From the NCBI GenBank assembly GCA_018828585.1, contig JAHJVW010000113.1, forward strand, positions 1 through 39,407: a DNA stretch of 39,407 nt, written 5' to 3'. Positions 1 to 8,278 of this stretch are shown piece by piece. The notes beneath the pieces were generated by a model. That model was not told the origin of the DNA and did not search any database. It was given only the letters and a program-made list of their open reading frames with translations. The stretch comes from Bacteroidota bacterium (GTDB lineage: Bacteria; Bacteroidota; Bacteroidia; Sphingobacteriales; Sphingobacteriaceae). The position numbers and the translations under genes were made by a program. Each line of letters starts with the position of its first letter. Positions within the stretch are counted from its first letter, which is position 1.

Positions 1-117
1 ATAGAATCTTCATAAATTAGAATTGAGAAATGTGTAGAAATTACTCTAAAAAACATAAAATTATTTACCTACATTTATCACTATAATTTAAATCCATAAA
101 GCAAAATTGATTTAGAA

Positions 118-495
118 ATGCAAAAAATTTTAATCATAGATGATGAGATTGGTATTTGCTTAATTATGTCTAAATTTTTGACTAAAAACGGTTATCAAAC
201 AACTATTGCCGAAAGCGGCGAAACTGCTTTTGGTTTTTTAAGCAAAGAAACTTTCGATTTAGTCTTAAGCGACTTTCGTTTAGAAGATACCGATGGTAGA
301 GAAATATTAAAGAAAATAAAAAAAGAATATCCTAAAACTTCTGTAATTATTGTAAGTGGGTTTGGCGATCCTAATTTAGCTGCCGAGTTAATTAGTTTAG
401 GAGCTTATGATTTTATCAATAAACCCATTTATCCAAATGTGATCTTAGAAACAGTTAAGAATGCTTTGGATGACCAGCAAAAATCTTTTGCCTGA
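118..495 (+). CDS. Stand-alone response regulator receiver domain (CheY-like)
   Basis: A 125-residue single-domain receiver protein, expected to be cytoplasmic and phosphorylated by a histidine kinase. The acidic pocket is D8, D9 and E10. The likely phosphoacceptor is D52 in LVLSDFR, the switch Ser is S80 in IIVSGFG, and the conserved Lys is K102 in INKP. The length fits one receiver domain with no DNA-binding or enzymatic output domain, so output must come through protein contacts or phosphotransfer. No kinase gene is adjacent; the next gene is rlmH in the same direction 69 bases on, with its own possible -7 box. The partner and the process controlled cannot be read from the sequence. Family assignment is secure, role unknown. 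Confidence 0.9.
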   Translation: MQKILIIDDEIGICLIMSKFLTKNGYQTTIAESGETAFGFLSKETFDLVLSDFRLEDTDGREILKKIKKEYPKTSVIIVSGFGDPNLAAELISLGAYDFINKPIYPNVILETVKNALDDQQKSFA

Positions 496-545
496 TAGAT
501 TTTATATCTCCATTAAGATCCTCATCCAAATAATTGTTAGTTCTT

Positions 546-553
546 TAAATTTG
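546..553 (+). promoter_or_regulatory. Possible -7 box (TAAATTTG) for rlmH
   Basis: TAAATTTG matches the Bacteroidota -7 consensus TAnnTTTG and ends 11 bases before the rlmH ATG. No clear TTTG -33 element was found at the usual spacing, so this is a -7 match only. Confidence 0.4.
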
Positions 554-564
554 ATTAATCATTT

Positions 565-1038
565 ATGAAAATTACCCTTTTGGCTATTGGTAAAACTGAC
601 GATAAATATATTATCGAAGGAATTGAAAAATACCTCAAAAGGTTAAAACATTATATCAAGTTTGAATTGAAAGTAATACCTGATTTAAAAAACTCTAAAA
701 ATTTAAGTGAGGATGAGCAAAAAGCAAAAGAATCTGAGTTGTTCTTAAAAAACCTACAGAGCACAGATGATATCGTGATTTTAGATGAAAGAGGTGTTGA
801 ATTAAGTTCACTTCATTTTGCAGATTTCATCAATAAAAAAATGATTGCGAGTACGCAACATCTAGTTTTTTTAATCGGAGGTCCTTATGGCTTTGATCAA
901 AATATTTATCAAAAAGCAAAACATAAAATATCTTTATCGAAATTGACGTTTTCTCATCAAATGATTCGTCTATTTTTTGTGGAGCAAGTTTACAGAGCTT
1001 TCACCATTTTAAAAAGCGAACCTTATCATCACGAGTAA
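565..1038 (+). CDS. rlmH: 23S rRNA (pseudouridine-1915-N3)-methyltransferase RlmH
   Basis: 157 residues, the normal length of RlmH (SPOUT superfamily), which methylates N3 of pseudouridine 1915 in helix 69 of 23S rRNA using SAM. Visible family marks are LDERG at 73-77, the knotted SAM-site strand FLIGGPYGF at 102-110, the HQMIR...EQVYRAF helix at 131-146 and the C-terminal YHHE. Start is ATG at 565. The surface-protein gene begins 11 bases after its stop, so the two may be cotranscribed, though a functional link is unlikely. Nothing is missing or unusual. Confidence 0.97.
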   Translation: MKITLLAIGKTDDKYIIEGIEKYLKRLKHYIKFELKVIPDLKNSKNLSEDEQKAKESELFLKNLQSTDDIVILDERGVELSSLHFADFINKKMIASTQHLVFLIGGPYGFDQNIYQKAKHKISLSKLTFSHQMIRLFFVEQVYRAFTILKSEPYHHE

Positions 1039-1049
1039 ATTCAGATAGG

Positions 1050-3089
1050 TTGAAAATATATTTACACTATTTCACTTTATTATTAGTGGTACTTATACCG
1101 TTCAGTGTAAAGGGTCAAAAGCCTCCGACTAATGATAATTGCTCAGCCCCTATCACTTTAAGAGCCATTAATGGATATTGTTCCCAAGCTGGAGAATATA
1201 ATAACATTAACGCAACAGCAAGCGGGTTGGATAAAGCTTTAGAATGGCCATCTGCAGGAAATGATGTTTGGTTTAAATTTGTAGCAAATGCTTATGATAT
1301 CAACATAGACGTAAAAACTGGAGGAGGTCTTGGCACTTTAAGTAACCCACTAGTAGCGATTTACACAGTCTCAAATTGCACTAACTTTAATCAGGAAATA
1401 GGGAAATTATACGCTGATGCAAATCAGGGTTCTTATTATAAAGGTGGGTTAGTTGTCGGACAAACCTATTATATTAGAATAAGTGGAGGAAATAACAGCA
1501 CTGGCACTTTTCAGCTCTGCGTTGATAATTACTTTCCACCACTTCAACCTGGCCAAGATTTCTCCAATGCATCGCTTTTATGCAGCAAAGATGCATTTAC
1601 ACAAAATAAAGTTAGCGGGTCAGGGCTAGATAATAACGAAGCTAGCGGAACTTGTTTAAGTGGCTCTGGAGAGGCTAATTCTACATGGTATAAATGGATT
1701 GCAGCAAACGATGGAATCTTAACATTTACCATCACTCCTACCTCTACAAGTGATGATATAGATTGGGTTCTATTTGATTTAGGACCTTCGAATACACCAC
1801 AAAAACCAAACGCATCAAATGCATTACGTTGTGCAGCGGGAAGTGGAGTGACCTGCTCACCGAGCTATTATTTAACAGGCTTAAATTTAACCTCTACAGA
1901 TTTTAATGAGCAAGCTGGCTGTGGTATAGGTCAGGATGGTTTTGTAAGATACGTTGATGCTAAACAAGATCACTTATATGCGTTGTTAATCAATAATTTT
2001 ACAAGTACTGATAATGGTTTTAGACTTGATTTTACAGGTAGCACAGTAGAATTTTTAGGTCCAGCACCCTCTTTCCAAGCACAAAATACCCCCTGTGATA
2101 ATAATTTTAGCACTAGATATGTACCTGACGAAATCAGACCAGGTTATGATTTTAAATGGGATTTTGGTGAAGGAGCTATTACAAGAACAAGTACTAAAGC
2201 TGGTCCTGTAGATGTTAATTATACAGGCCCTGGCGACAGAACAGTTACTTTACAAGTTACTAGCCCTTTAGGGTGTACCAGTTATCGCTCTTATTTTTTT
2301 AAAGATTCTGGTCCATTACCAGCGCCTACTTTAGCAGATATTCCTAAAACTTACTGTGTAGGCGATACTTTAGTCATTACTCCAACCAATCAACCAGCTG
2401 GCTCTGAAGCAGTTTGGACGTTACCAACCGGAAAGGAAATCACTACCAGCGGTGAATTAGTCGTTCCTTTAACCACTGATTCTCTGTCCGGAACTTATAC
2501 TTTAAAATATACTGCAGAACCATGTTCAGGGTCGGCAAATACTATTGAAATCAAAGTTCTAAAAAAACCTATTGCAAATTTCGAAATTGATCCTACACCA
2601 GATCAATTGTATAGTGCCCCAATTCAATTTAACTTTGTAAACTCGAGTAAAAATGCAACTGGTTATCTATGGAATTTTGGAGATGGAGAAACCAGTACAG
2701 CTGTAAACCCTTCACACACTTATACAAAATCTGGCAGATATGTCATTAGCTTAGTATCCTATAATCAACAATGTGCAGACACTCTTACGCTTCCTGTTTT
2801 AAAAATATTAGAAGAAGGTGATGTTTTAGTCCCGAATGCATTTACTCCTAATGGGGATGGAAATAATGACCAGTTTAATGTGCTGATTGCCAATCTTAAA
2901 ACTTATCATATTGATATTTTTAATAGATATGGATCAATTGTTTTTTCTTCCGATAGAATTATTGATAGTTGGGATGGAACTTATAAAGGAAAACCAATGC
3001 CTGTTGGGGTTTATTATTTTATCATCAGTGCCGTTGATCTTACCGGAAATAAAATATTTAAAAAGAATAGCGTAACTTTAATTAGATGA
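1050..3089 (+). CDS. Secreted PKD-domain protein with gliding-motility/T9SS type B C-terminal domain
   Basis: 679 residues. The N-terminus is a signal peptide (hydrophobic run LLLVVLIPFSV, likely cleavage near KGQ), so export is by Sec. The start is TTG at 1050; no ATG gives the signal peptide, and AGATAGG lies just upstream. The central part has Cys-rich beta regions and two PKD-like segments: about 360-410 (FKWDFGEG) and 509-591 (YLWNFGDGE, HTYTKSG). Residues 592-679 form the CHU_C/TIGR04131-type domain (PNAFTPNGDGNNDQF, IFNRYG, WDGTYKG, PVGVYYFII), which directs type IX secretion and surface attachment or release in Bacteroidota. Ligand or adhesive role is unknown. Its TGA stop overlaps the ATG of a 42-codon gene. 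Confidence 0.9.
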   Translation: MKIYLHYFTLLLVVLIPFSVKGQKPPTNDNCSAPITLRAINGYCSQAGEYNNINATASGLDKALEWPSAGNDVWFKFVANAYDINIDVKTGGGLGTLSNPLVAIYTVSNCTNFNQEIGKLYADANQGSYYKGGLVVGQTYYIRISGGNNSTGTFQLCVDNYFPPLQPGQDFSNASLLCSKDAFTQNKVSGSGLDNNEASGTCLSGSGEANSTWYKWIAANDGILTFTITPTSTSDDIDWVLFDLGPSNTPQKPNASNALRCAAGSGVTCSPSYYLTGLNLTSTDFNEQAGCGIGQDGFVRYVDAKQDHLYALLINNFTSTDNGFRLDFTGSTVEFLGPAPSFQAQNTPCDNNFSTRYVPDEIRPGYDFKWDFGEGAITRTSTKAGPVDVNYTGPGDRTVTLQVTSPLGCTSYRSYFFKDSGPLPAPTLADIPKTYCVGDTLVITPTNQPAGSEAVWTLPTGKEITTSGELVVPLTTDSLSGTYTLKYTAEPCSGSANTIEIKVLKKPIANFEIDPTPDQLYSAPIQFNFVNSSKNATGYLWNFGDGETSTAVNPSHTYTKSGRYVISLVSYNQQCADTLTLPVLKILEEGDVLVPNAFTPNGDGNNDQFNVLIANLKTYHIDIFNRYGSIVFSSDRIIDSWDGTYKGKPMPVGVYYFIISAVDLTGNKIFKKNSVTLIR

Positions 3090-3214
3090 GTTTTATAGGC
3101 AAAAAAAGAAATTACAGATTCAGAGGAGAGAATGCTAATCGAGAAAAAAGGATTTTCTGGATATTGATCATTGCTGTGAGTTTATTTTTTATGCTGATAG
3201 AATATTTCAGGTAA
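3086..3214 (+). CDS. Small membrane peptide (42 aa), translationally coupled
   Basis: An ORF of 42 residues starting at ATG 3086, overlapping the preceding stop as ATGA, a common coupling arrangement. The product starts MSFIGKKRNYRFRG, carries a strongly basic N-terminal half, then one hydrophobic helix (IFWILIIAVSLFFMLIEY, about 23-40) and ends FR. This is the layout of a single-pass inner-membrane peptide with its N-terminus in the cytoplasm by the positive-inside rule. A terminator follows 15 bases after the stop, which fits it being the last gene of the rlmH/surface-protein unit. No family was recognised. It could be a chance ORF, but start overlap, composition and the terminator position argue for a gene. 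Confidence 0.6.
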   Translation: MSFIGKKRNYRFRGENANREKRIFWILIIAVSLFFMLIEYFR

Positions 3215-3229
3215 ATCTTAAAAATAAAA

Positions 3230-3251
3230 AGGTGATATTTTCATATCACCT
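3230..3251. terminator. Bidirectional intrinsic terminator
   Basis: AGGTGATAT and ATATCACCT pair as a 9-bp stem around a TTTC loop, between convergent genes. The A-rich run before it (read on the minus strand as TTTTTATTTT) suits termination of the DUF5606 gene; the T-rich run after it serves the plus-strand unit less well. Confidence 0.75.
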
Positions 3252-3271
3252 CTTAAATTTTAAAATAAACT

Positions 3272-3802
3272 TTATGGATTTTTACTTCCCCCGGTTTTCT
3301 TAACCGCTACACTTTTGGTGTTCCCAGCTTTATCACTTCTAGGCTTAGCTGCTTTCGCAGGATTTTTAATTGCCTTTGGTTTTTCTTTTACTTCTGTTTT
3401 TGATTCCTCTTCAACTTTTTCAGCTTCAGAGAATAAGGGCAAATCTTTTATAATATGGAACCAGTTTACAATTTTTTTAATATCTGAAGAATAAACTCGA
3501 GCCTCATCATGATCGGCAGCTACCTCAAAAAAGAATTTTCTCAACTCTTTTCCATCAGCCTTAGCTTCCGGAACTTTTACAGCAGTTTTCATCTTTTCAA
3601 AAATATCTTTCAACCTTAAATCTTCATCCTCACCATAAACAGTAATGTCTTCAAGTGATGCTAATTTAGCAGTAGACATATTCACGATAGTTTTAGACTT
3701 TTGTTCATCTAAACTTTCTAAAATGAAACCCGTTTTATTTTGCCCGATTAATTTATACAATCCCGGCTTACCGGAAACAGCTACTAAGCCTTCTAAATTC
3801 AT
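3272..3802 (-). CDS. DUF5606 domain protein
   Basis: 176 residues. The N-terminal part (about 1-140, beginning MNLEGLVAVSGKPGLYKL) matches the Bacteroidota-specific DUF5606 family as I recall it. The C-terminal tail from about 128 is low complexity, alternating acidic (EKVEEESKTEVKE) and Lys/Ala/Pro-rich stretches (NPAKAAKPRSDKAG), and is probably disordered. There is no signal peptide or membrane segment, so it is cytoplasmic. It lies 30 bases downstream of a cyclophilin gene in the same direction and is probably cotranscribed with it. Biochemical function is unknown; the family often sits near housekeeping genes. Start ATG 3802 is the only sensible one. Confidence 0.85.
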   Translation of the reverse strand: MNLEGLVAVSGKPGLYKLIGQNKTGFILESLDEQKSKTIVNMSTAKLASLEDITVYGEDEDLRLKDIFEKMKTAVKVPEAKADGKELRKFFFEVAADHDEARVYSSDIKKIVNWFHIIKDLPLFSEAEKVEEESKTEVKEKPKAIKNPAKAAKPRSDKAGNTKSVAVKKTGGSKNP

Positions 3803-3832
3803 ATGTTAGTTTTTAAATTTTATACTAGCAGA

Positions 3833-4294
3833 TTAATCTTCGATTACCTCGATAGATAAAATCTTATCTCCTTGTCTAATATCATCTACAACATCAACAT
3901 TTTCAACCACTTTACCAAAGCAAGTATGGTTTCTATCTAAATGTGCAGTATTCGCTCTGCTGTGACAAATAAAAAATTGTGATCCTCCAGTATTTCTTCC
4001 AGCATGTGCCATTGATAATACTCCTCTATCATGGTATTGATTTTCACCTGTTAACTCGCAATCAATATGATAACCTGGCCCGCCTGAACCTGCTTTGTGA
4101 GCAGTAGCCTCATCCTTTGAAAAAGGACAACCACCTTGAACCATGAAATTTGGGATCACACGATGAAAAGCTATTCCATTATAAAATCCTTCTTTTGCTA
4201 ATTTTTTAAAGTTAGCTACCGCTTTAGGTGCGTCTTTCTCGTAAAATTCAACGGTCATGTCACCTTTTGCAGTTTTTATTATTGCTTTACTCAT
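3833..4294 (-). CDS. Cytoplasmic peptidylprolyl isomerase, cyclophilin type
   Basis: 153 residues with no signal peptide, so a cytoplasmic prolyl cis-trans isomerase that assists folding. Core motifs are present: FHRVIPNFMVQGG at 43-55 with catalytic R45 and Q53, MAH at 95-97, GSQFFI at 104-109 and FGKVV at 127-131. The position equivalent to Trp121 of human cyclophilin A is H118 (TAHLD), a change usually linked to weak cyclosporin binding. The gene leads a two-gene unit with the DUF5606 gene and is divergent from the secreted protein at 4382. A -7 box lies 24 bases upstream of the ATG. Confidence 0.95.
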   Translation of the reverse strand: MSKAIIKTAKGDMTVEFYEKDAPKAVANFKKLAKEGFYNGIAFHRVIPNFMVQGGCPFSKDEATAHKAGSGGPGYHIDCELTGENQYHDRGVLSMAHAGRNTGGSQFFICHSRANTAHLDRNHTCFGKVVENVDVVDDIRQGDKILSIEVIED

Positions 4295-4318
4295 TTGATT
4301 TTTAATTTATAGAAAGGG

Positions 4319-4326
4319 CAAAATTA
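4319..4326 (-). promoter_or_regulatory. Possible -7 box (TAATTTTG) for the cyclophilin gene
   Basis: Read on the minus strand this is TAATTTTG, an exact TAnnTTTG match, about 24 bases upstream of the cyclophilin ATG. No convincing -33 TTTG was seen. Confidence 0.45.
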
Positions 4327-4381
4327 ATAAAATTTTCAGGCTAAGGGAACGTTTTAGTGCTTTATCCTTATTTTTAAAAAA

Positions 4382-5638
4382 ATGAAACGAATCCTACTCT
4401 TATTTATTCTATTTTCTTTGGTATCAAAAAGCTTTGCTTCTTCTATTTTAATCAACATGGATGAGCAGCAGCGTAATCACTTAAAAGCTTACGGAGTAGC
4501 TTTTTGGGTACTTAAAAAGGGTTTAGAAGTAGATTGGTTATTGAATTATAAAGGAGGTAGTTTTTTGATCGCTTATAATAGTACTTTAGAAAATGAGTTA
4601 AAAATCAGAGGCGTCAGCTATGATGTATTAGCTGATGCTAAAGTGAATGCCATTTTAACCGAAATCAATAATCCTGAAGTGAATATGGACTTGGTAAAGT
4701 TAGAAAAAGCGCCTAAAATTGCAGTTTATTCGCCTAAAAGTAAACTTCCTTGGGATGACGCCGTTACGATGGTGCTTACCTATGCCGAAATTCCTTATGA
4801 TGTGATTTATGATGAAGAAGTGGTTGGAGGTAAATTACCTGAATATGATTGGCTTCACCTACATCATGAAGATTTTACTGGCCAATACGGTAGGTTTTGG
4901 GCAAATTATAGAAATGCAGCGTGGTATCAAGATGATGTTAAATATCAAGAATTTACAGCTAAAAAGCTAGGATTTAAGAAAGTTTCTCAAATGAAATTAG
5001 CTGTTGCCGAGAAAATAAGAGATTTCTGTGGTGGTGGAGGTTTCCTTTTTGCGATGTGCTCTGGAACAGATAGTTATGATATTGCACTCGCTGCCGCGGG
5101 AATTGATATTTGTGAAAACATGTTCGATGGAGACGGCGTAACTCCCAATGCGCAATCTAAATTAGACTTTACCCAAACATTTGCTTTTCAAAATTTCAAA
5201 CTCGATTTAAATCCGATGAATTATGAGTTTTCTGATATTGATGTGACTAATAGTCGCCGCGTTGATCAGGCTCATGATTATTTTACACTTTTTGATTTCT
5301 CCGCAAAATGGGATGTGGTGCCAACTATGCTTACTCAAAATCATGAAAAAGTAGTCAAAGGCTTTATGGGACAAACTACCGCTTTTAAAGAATCATTATT
5401 AAAACCTAATGTTTTAGTCATGGGCGAGCTGAAATCGGCTGGTGAAGCTAGGTATATCCATGGCGAGTTTGGAAAAGGACAATGGACTTTTTACGGCGGT
5501 CACGACCCGGAAGATTACCAGCATTTAGTGGGTGATCCTCCTACTGATTTAAATCTTTATCCAAATTCTCCCGGTTATCGACTGATTCTAAATAATATTC
5601 TTTTTCCAGCTGCAAAAAAGAAGAAGCAAAAGACTTAA
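4382..5638 (+). CDS. Secreted Bacteroidota protein of unknown function (often labelled 'asparagine synthetase B')
   Basis: 418 residues with a clear signal peptide (MKRILLLFILFSLVSKSFA). I recognise the family as one widespread in Bacteroidota and commonly named asparagine synthetase B. The sequence does not support that name: there is no N-terminal catalytic Cys after Met as in class II amidotransferases, no SGGLDS ATP-pyrophosphatase loop, and the protein is exported. Conserved-looking stretches are NHLKAYGVAFWVLKKG, YDWLHLHHEDFTGQYG and a Gly-rich turn GGGFLFAMCSGTDSYD (about 218-233) that resembles a nucleophile elbow in class I amidotransferase-like folds; that last point is inference. 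GKGQWTFYGGHDPEDYQH near the C-terminus is also striking. Function unknown. It is a single-gene unit before truC. Confidence 0.8.
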   Translation: MKRILLLFILFSLVSKSFASSILINMDEQQRNHLKAYGVAFWVLKKGLEVDWLLNYKGGSFLIAYNSTLENELKIRGVSYDVLADAKVNAILTEINNPEVNMDLVKLEKAPKIAVYSPKSKLPWDDAVTMVLTYAEIPYDVIYDEEVVGGKLPEYDWLHLHHEDFTGQYGRFWANYRNAAWYQDDVKYQEFTAKKLGFKKVSQMKLAVAEKIRDFCGGGGFLFAMCSGTDSYDIALAAAGIDICENMFDGDGVTPNAQSKLDFTQTFAFQNFKLDLNPMNYEFSDIDVTNSRRVDQAHDYFTLFDFSAKWDVVPTMLTQNHEKVVKGFMGQTTAFKESLLKPNVLVMGELKSAGEARYIHGEFGKGQWTFYGGHDPEDYQHLVGDPPTDLNLYPNSPGYRLILNNILFPAAKKKKQKT

Positions 5639-5639
5639 T

Positions 5640-5647
5640 TATCTTTG
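5640..5647 (+). promoter_or_regulatory. Possible -7 box (TATCTTTG) for truC
   Basis: TATCTTTG matches TAnnTTTG exactly and begins 2 bases after the stop of the preceding gene, giving a leader of roughly 45-50 bases for truC. No clear -33 element. Confidence 0.5.
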
Positions 5648-5698
5648 TTGAAAATAATTAAGCTTTTGGCATTCTACCCAAAGTATTTAGTATAATAA

Positions 5699-6391
5699 AT
5701 GTTAGAGATTCTTTATCAGGATGATTATATAGTGGCTATAAATAAACCACATGGTTTGTTGGTTCATCAATCTTCCATCGCTCGTGATGCGGAAGAATTT
5801 GCATTGCAACTCTTAAGAGATCAAATAGGGAAAAATGTTTGGCCTGCGCATCGTTTAGATCGTAAAACTGGAGGTGTTTTATTATTTGGTTTAGATCAGG
5901 AGACTAATAAATTGCTTCAAGCCTTGTTTAGAGAAAATCAAATGCAAAAGAAATACTTAGCAATCGTTCGTGGTTACTTCCCTAATGAAATAGAGATTGA
6001 TTATCCTTTAAAAAAAGAAAATGGAGCTATACAAGAGGCTTATACGAAGGTGAAACTATTACAACATTTTGAAGTGCCCTTTGAAATTGGAAAATATCCC
6101 ACATCAAGATATTCGTTGGTAGAAGCACATCCACAAACGGGTAGAATGCATCAAATTAGAAAGCATTTGGCACACGTCATGCATCCAATCATTGGCGATC
6201 GGCCTCATGGATGTAACAAACAAAATAGATATTTTAAAAATGAATTTGTTATGGATACCATGATGCTTCATGCTTGTGAATTAGGTTTTAGTCATCCTTA
6301 TTCTAAAGATAAAATCCATTTAAAAGCGACCTTGTTGCCTGCTTTTGAAGGTATGCTTTCCATGATGAATCATTTAAACTTGACGACATAA
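5699..6391 (+). CDS. truC: tRNA pseudouridine-65 synthase TruC
   Basis: 230 residues, RluA family. It converts U65 of certain tRNAs to pseudouridine. The N-terminus MLEILYQDDYIVAINKP closely follows E. coli TruC from memory, and the catalytic motif HRLDRKTGG places the nucleophile at D54, the same number as in TruC. Further family marks are QKKYLAIVRG (about 103-112), RYSLVEAHPQTGRMHQIRKH (substrate loop) and HPIIGDRPHG. There is no N-terminal S4 domain, which also favours TruC over RluC or RluD. A bidirectional terminator follows. Confidence in RluA family is very high; the TruC subtype is likely. Confidence 0.9.
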   Translation: MLEILYQDDYIVAINKPHGLLVHQSSIARDAEEFALQLLRDQIGKNVWPAHRLDRKTGGVLLFGLDQETNKLLQALFRENQMQKKYLAIVRGYFPNEIEIDYPLKKENGAIQEAYTKVKLLQHFEVPFEIGKYPTSRYSLVEAHPQTGRMHQIRKHLAHVMHPIIGDRPHGCNKQNRYFKNEFVMDTMMLHACELGFSHPYSKDKIHLKATLLPAFEGMLSMMNHLNLTT

Positions 6392-6392
6392 A

Positions 6393-6422
6393 AAAATCCA
6401 GACAAAAAATTATCTGGATTTT
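6393..6422. terminator. Bidirectional intrinsic terminator between truC and the symporter gene
   Basis: AAAATCCAGA and TCTGGATTTT form a 10-bp stem separated by a short A-rich loop. A-run on one side and T-run on the other fit termination from both directions between convergent genes. Confidence 0.8.
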
Positions 6423-6443
6423 AAATTCTTACCAACTTAAAGT

Positions 6444-8060
6444 TTAATTAAACTTTGCTTTAATAGCTTTCATATATTTCTTCATTTCTTCTTTTACTTT
6501 AGGAGAGAGGATAATGAGACCAATCATATTTGGGAAAACCATAGCCAAAATCATGGCATCAGAAAACTTAACTACCGAATCTAAGGTGGCTGCAGCTCCA
6601 ATTACTACGAAAATCAGAAATATAATTTTATAAGTTATATCTGATGTTTTTGATCGTCCAAATAAATATTTCCAAGCTTGTAAGCCATAATATGACCAAG
6701 ATAACATCGTAGAAAAGGCAAACAAAACAATAGCAACAGTAAGCACATAAGAGAAATGTGGAATTACCGCATCAAATGCTAATGTTGTTAAATCAACACC
6801 TCCTGCAGCGATACCAGTAGCTTTAATGGTGACATTTCCAGCAGCATCAGTCATTCCATAATCAAACAAGCCATCCATGTTATAAAAAATAATAACTAAA
6901 GCTGTCATGGTACAAATTACTACGGTATCTATGAATGGTTCTAATAAAGATACCACACCTTCGCTGGCGGGATAACGAGTTCTTACTGCAGAGTGTGCAA
7001 TAGATGCTGAGCCTACCCCAGCTTCATTAGAAAATGCGGCTCTTCTAAAACCTGTGATTAATACGCCTAAAAACCCACCCATTCCTGCTGATGGGGAAAA
7101 TGCTTCTGAAAAAATTAAACCGAAAGCATGACCAACGTAATTAATATGCGCAAAAATAATAATCAGACAAGCTAAAACATACAAGCCAGCCATAAAGGGT
7201 ACAATACGCTCCGTCCATACGGCAATCCTTTTAATACCTCCCAAAATTACGATGGCTACAATTGCAGCAATTGCTAATCCTAGCAATGTTTTTACAAATC
7301 CTCCATCTAAACCAAAAGTTGAAGTTATTTGAGCTACGGCTTGGTTAGATTGAAATGCATTACCACCACCAAATGAAGCACCCACGCAAAGAATAGCAAA
7401 AACGATTGCCAGAGTTTTACCTAACGGGCCCATTTTTAACTCTGCTAATCCCTTTTTAAGATAATACATTGGCCCACCATGAATGGTTCCGTCTTTGTCG
7501 ACATCTCTATACTTCACACCTAAGGTACATTCCACAAATTTTGAAGACATGCCTAATAAACCGGCTAAAATCATCCAGAATGTTGCTCCTGGACCGCCAA
7601 CTGCAATTGCGACAGCTACACCAGCAATATTTCCAAGTCCTACCGTACCCGAAACGGCTGCGGTTAATGCTTGAAAATGACTTACCTCTCCATCTCTTCT
7701 TTCATCGTCAGAAGAAGGTAAAACGGCCTCGTCATCAGGGTGTGGTTTATTGGGTCCATTTCCTTCAACAAAATCATATTTACCCTGAACAACTTTAATA
7801 GCCATTGGAAATTTGCGAATATTTACAAAGGAAAAATAGAATGTAAAAAAAAGTGCTCCTCCAATTAAAATGATTAACACAATTGGAATACTAAGCGTAT
7901 CTGTTATTGGAATAGCTGTAAAAACAAGAGACTCCCAAGCGTCTGCTATGGGCGCAAAACCTTTATTAATCTTTTCATCGATTCCTTCCGCAGCAAACAA
8001 ATTATTGGATGCTAAAACTGCTGTTAATAATAAAATGCTTCGTAATAATTTTGATTTCAT
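6444..8060 (-). CDS. Sodium:alanine symporter, AGCS family
   Basis: 538 residues from the ATG at 8060. The reading frame stays open to 8099, but the upstream start would put 13 extra hydrophobic residues before a normal signal-like N-terminus (MKSKLLRSILLLTAVLA, then AEG), so 8060 is preferred. AGCS (AlsT/DagA) carriers move alanine or glycine with Na+ across the inner membrane. Marks include GGPGATFWMILAGLLGMSSK, GGPMYYLKKGL and FSNEAGVGSASIAH, plus about ten membrane helices. An acidic, polar segment (GPNKPHPDDEAVLPSSDDE) between early helices is longer than in many relatives and is probably a cytoplasmic loop. It is a single-gene unit, divergent from the APC permease. Confidence 0.93.
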   Translation of the reverse strand: MKSKLLRSILLLTAVLASNNLFAAEGIDEKINKGFAPIADAWESLVFTAIPITDTLSIPIVLIILIGGALFFTFYFSFVNIRKFPMAIKVVQGKYDFVEGNGPNKPHPDDEAVLPSSDDERRDGEVSHFQALTAAVSGTVGLGNIAGVAVAIAVGGPGATFWMILAGLLGMSSKFVECTLGVKYRDVDKDGTIHGGPMYYLKKGLAELKMGPLGKTLAIVFAILCVGASFGGGNAFQSNQAVAQITSTFGLDGGFVKTLLGLAIAAIVAIVILGGIKRIAVWTERIVPFMAGLYVLACLIIIFAHINYVGHAFGLIFSEAFSPSAGMGGFLGVLITGFRRAAFSNEAGVGSASIAHSAVRTRYPASEGVVSLLEPFIDTVVICTMTALVIIFYNMDGLFDYGMTDAAGNVTIKATGIAAGGVDLTTLAFDAVIPHFSYVLTVAIVLFAFSTMLSWSYYGLQAWKYLFGRSKTSDITYKIIFLIFVVIGAAATLDSVVKFSDAMILAMVFPNMIGLIILSPKVKEEMKKYMKAIKAKFN

Positions 8061-8167
8061 ATAAATTATAAAAATGGTGAAAAGGCAGAATATATTCATT
8101 TAATGCTTAATAACCAAGTTCATTACCTTTTTTTGTTTCTATAAAATCTATATCTGAAATTACGTAA

Positions 8168-8175
8168 CAAAAATA
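8168..8175 (-). promoter_or_regulatory. Possible -7 box (TATTTTTG) for the symporter gene
   Basis: On the minus strand this reads TATTTTTG, an exact TAnnTTTG match about 107 bases upstream of the symporter ATG. The long AT-rich leader makes chance matches likely. Confidence 0.3.
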
Positions 8176-8278
8176 TTCCGTCTTAAAAAAAAATGTAGAA
8201 TGTTTCACATTTTACAGTATTTTAGATTTTTTATTACACACAATATTTGTTTTATCCTAACTAAACGACAATTCTTAA

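Noticed and set aside
1-117. A gene end or RNA gene before the receiver-domain gene
   Set aside because: The sequence is plain AT-rich spacer; no frame, hairpin or exact -7 box could be supported.
7469-7798. 109-codon plus-strand ORF opposite the symporter gene
   Set aside because: Antisense shadow; Gln/His/Leu-rich sequence has no family character and the opposite strand encodes a clear AGCS protein.
8061-8099. Upstream ATG adding 13 residues to the sodium:alanine symporter
   Set aside because: The ATG at 8060 gives a standard basic-then-hydrophobic N-terminus; the extension adds an unsupported hydrophobic stretch.
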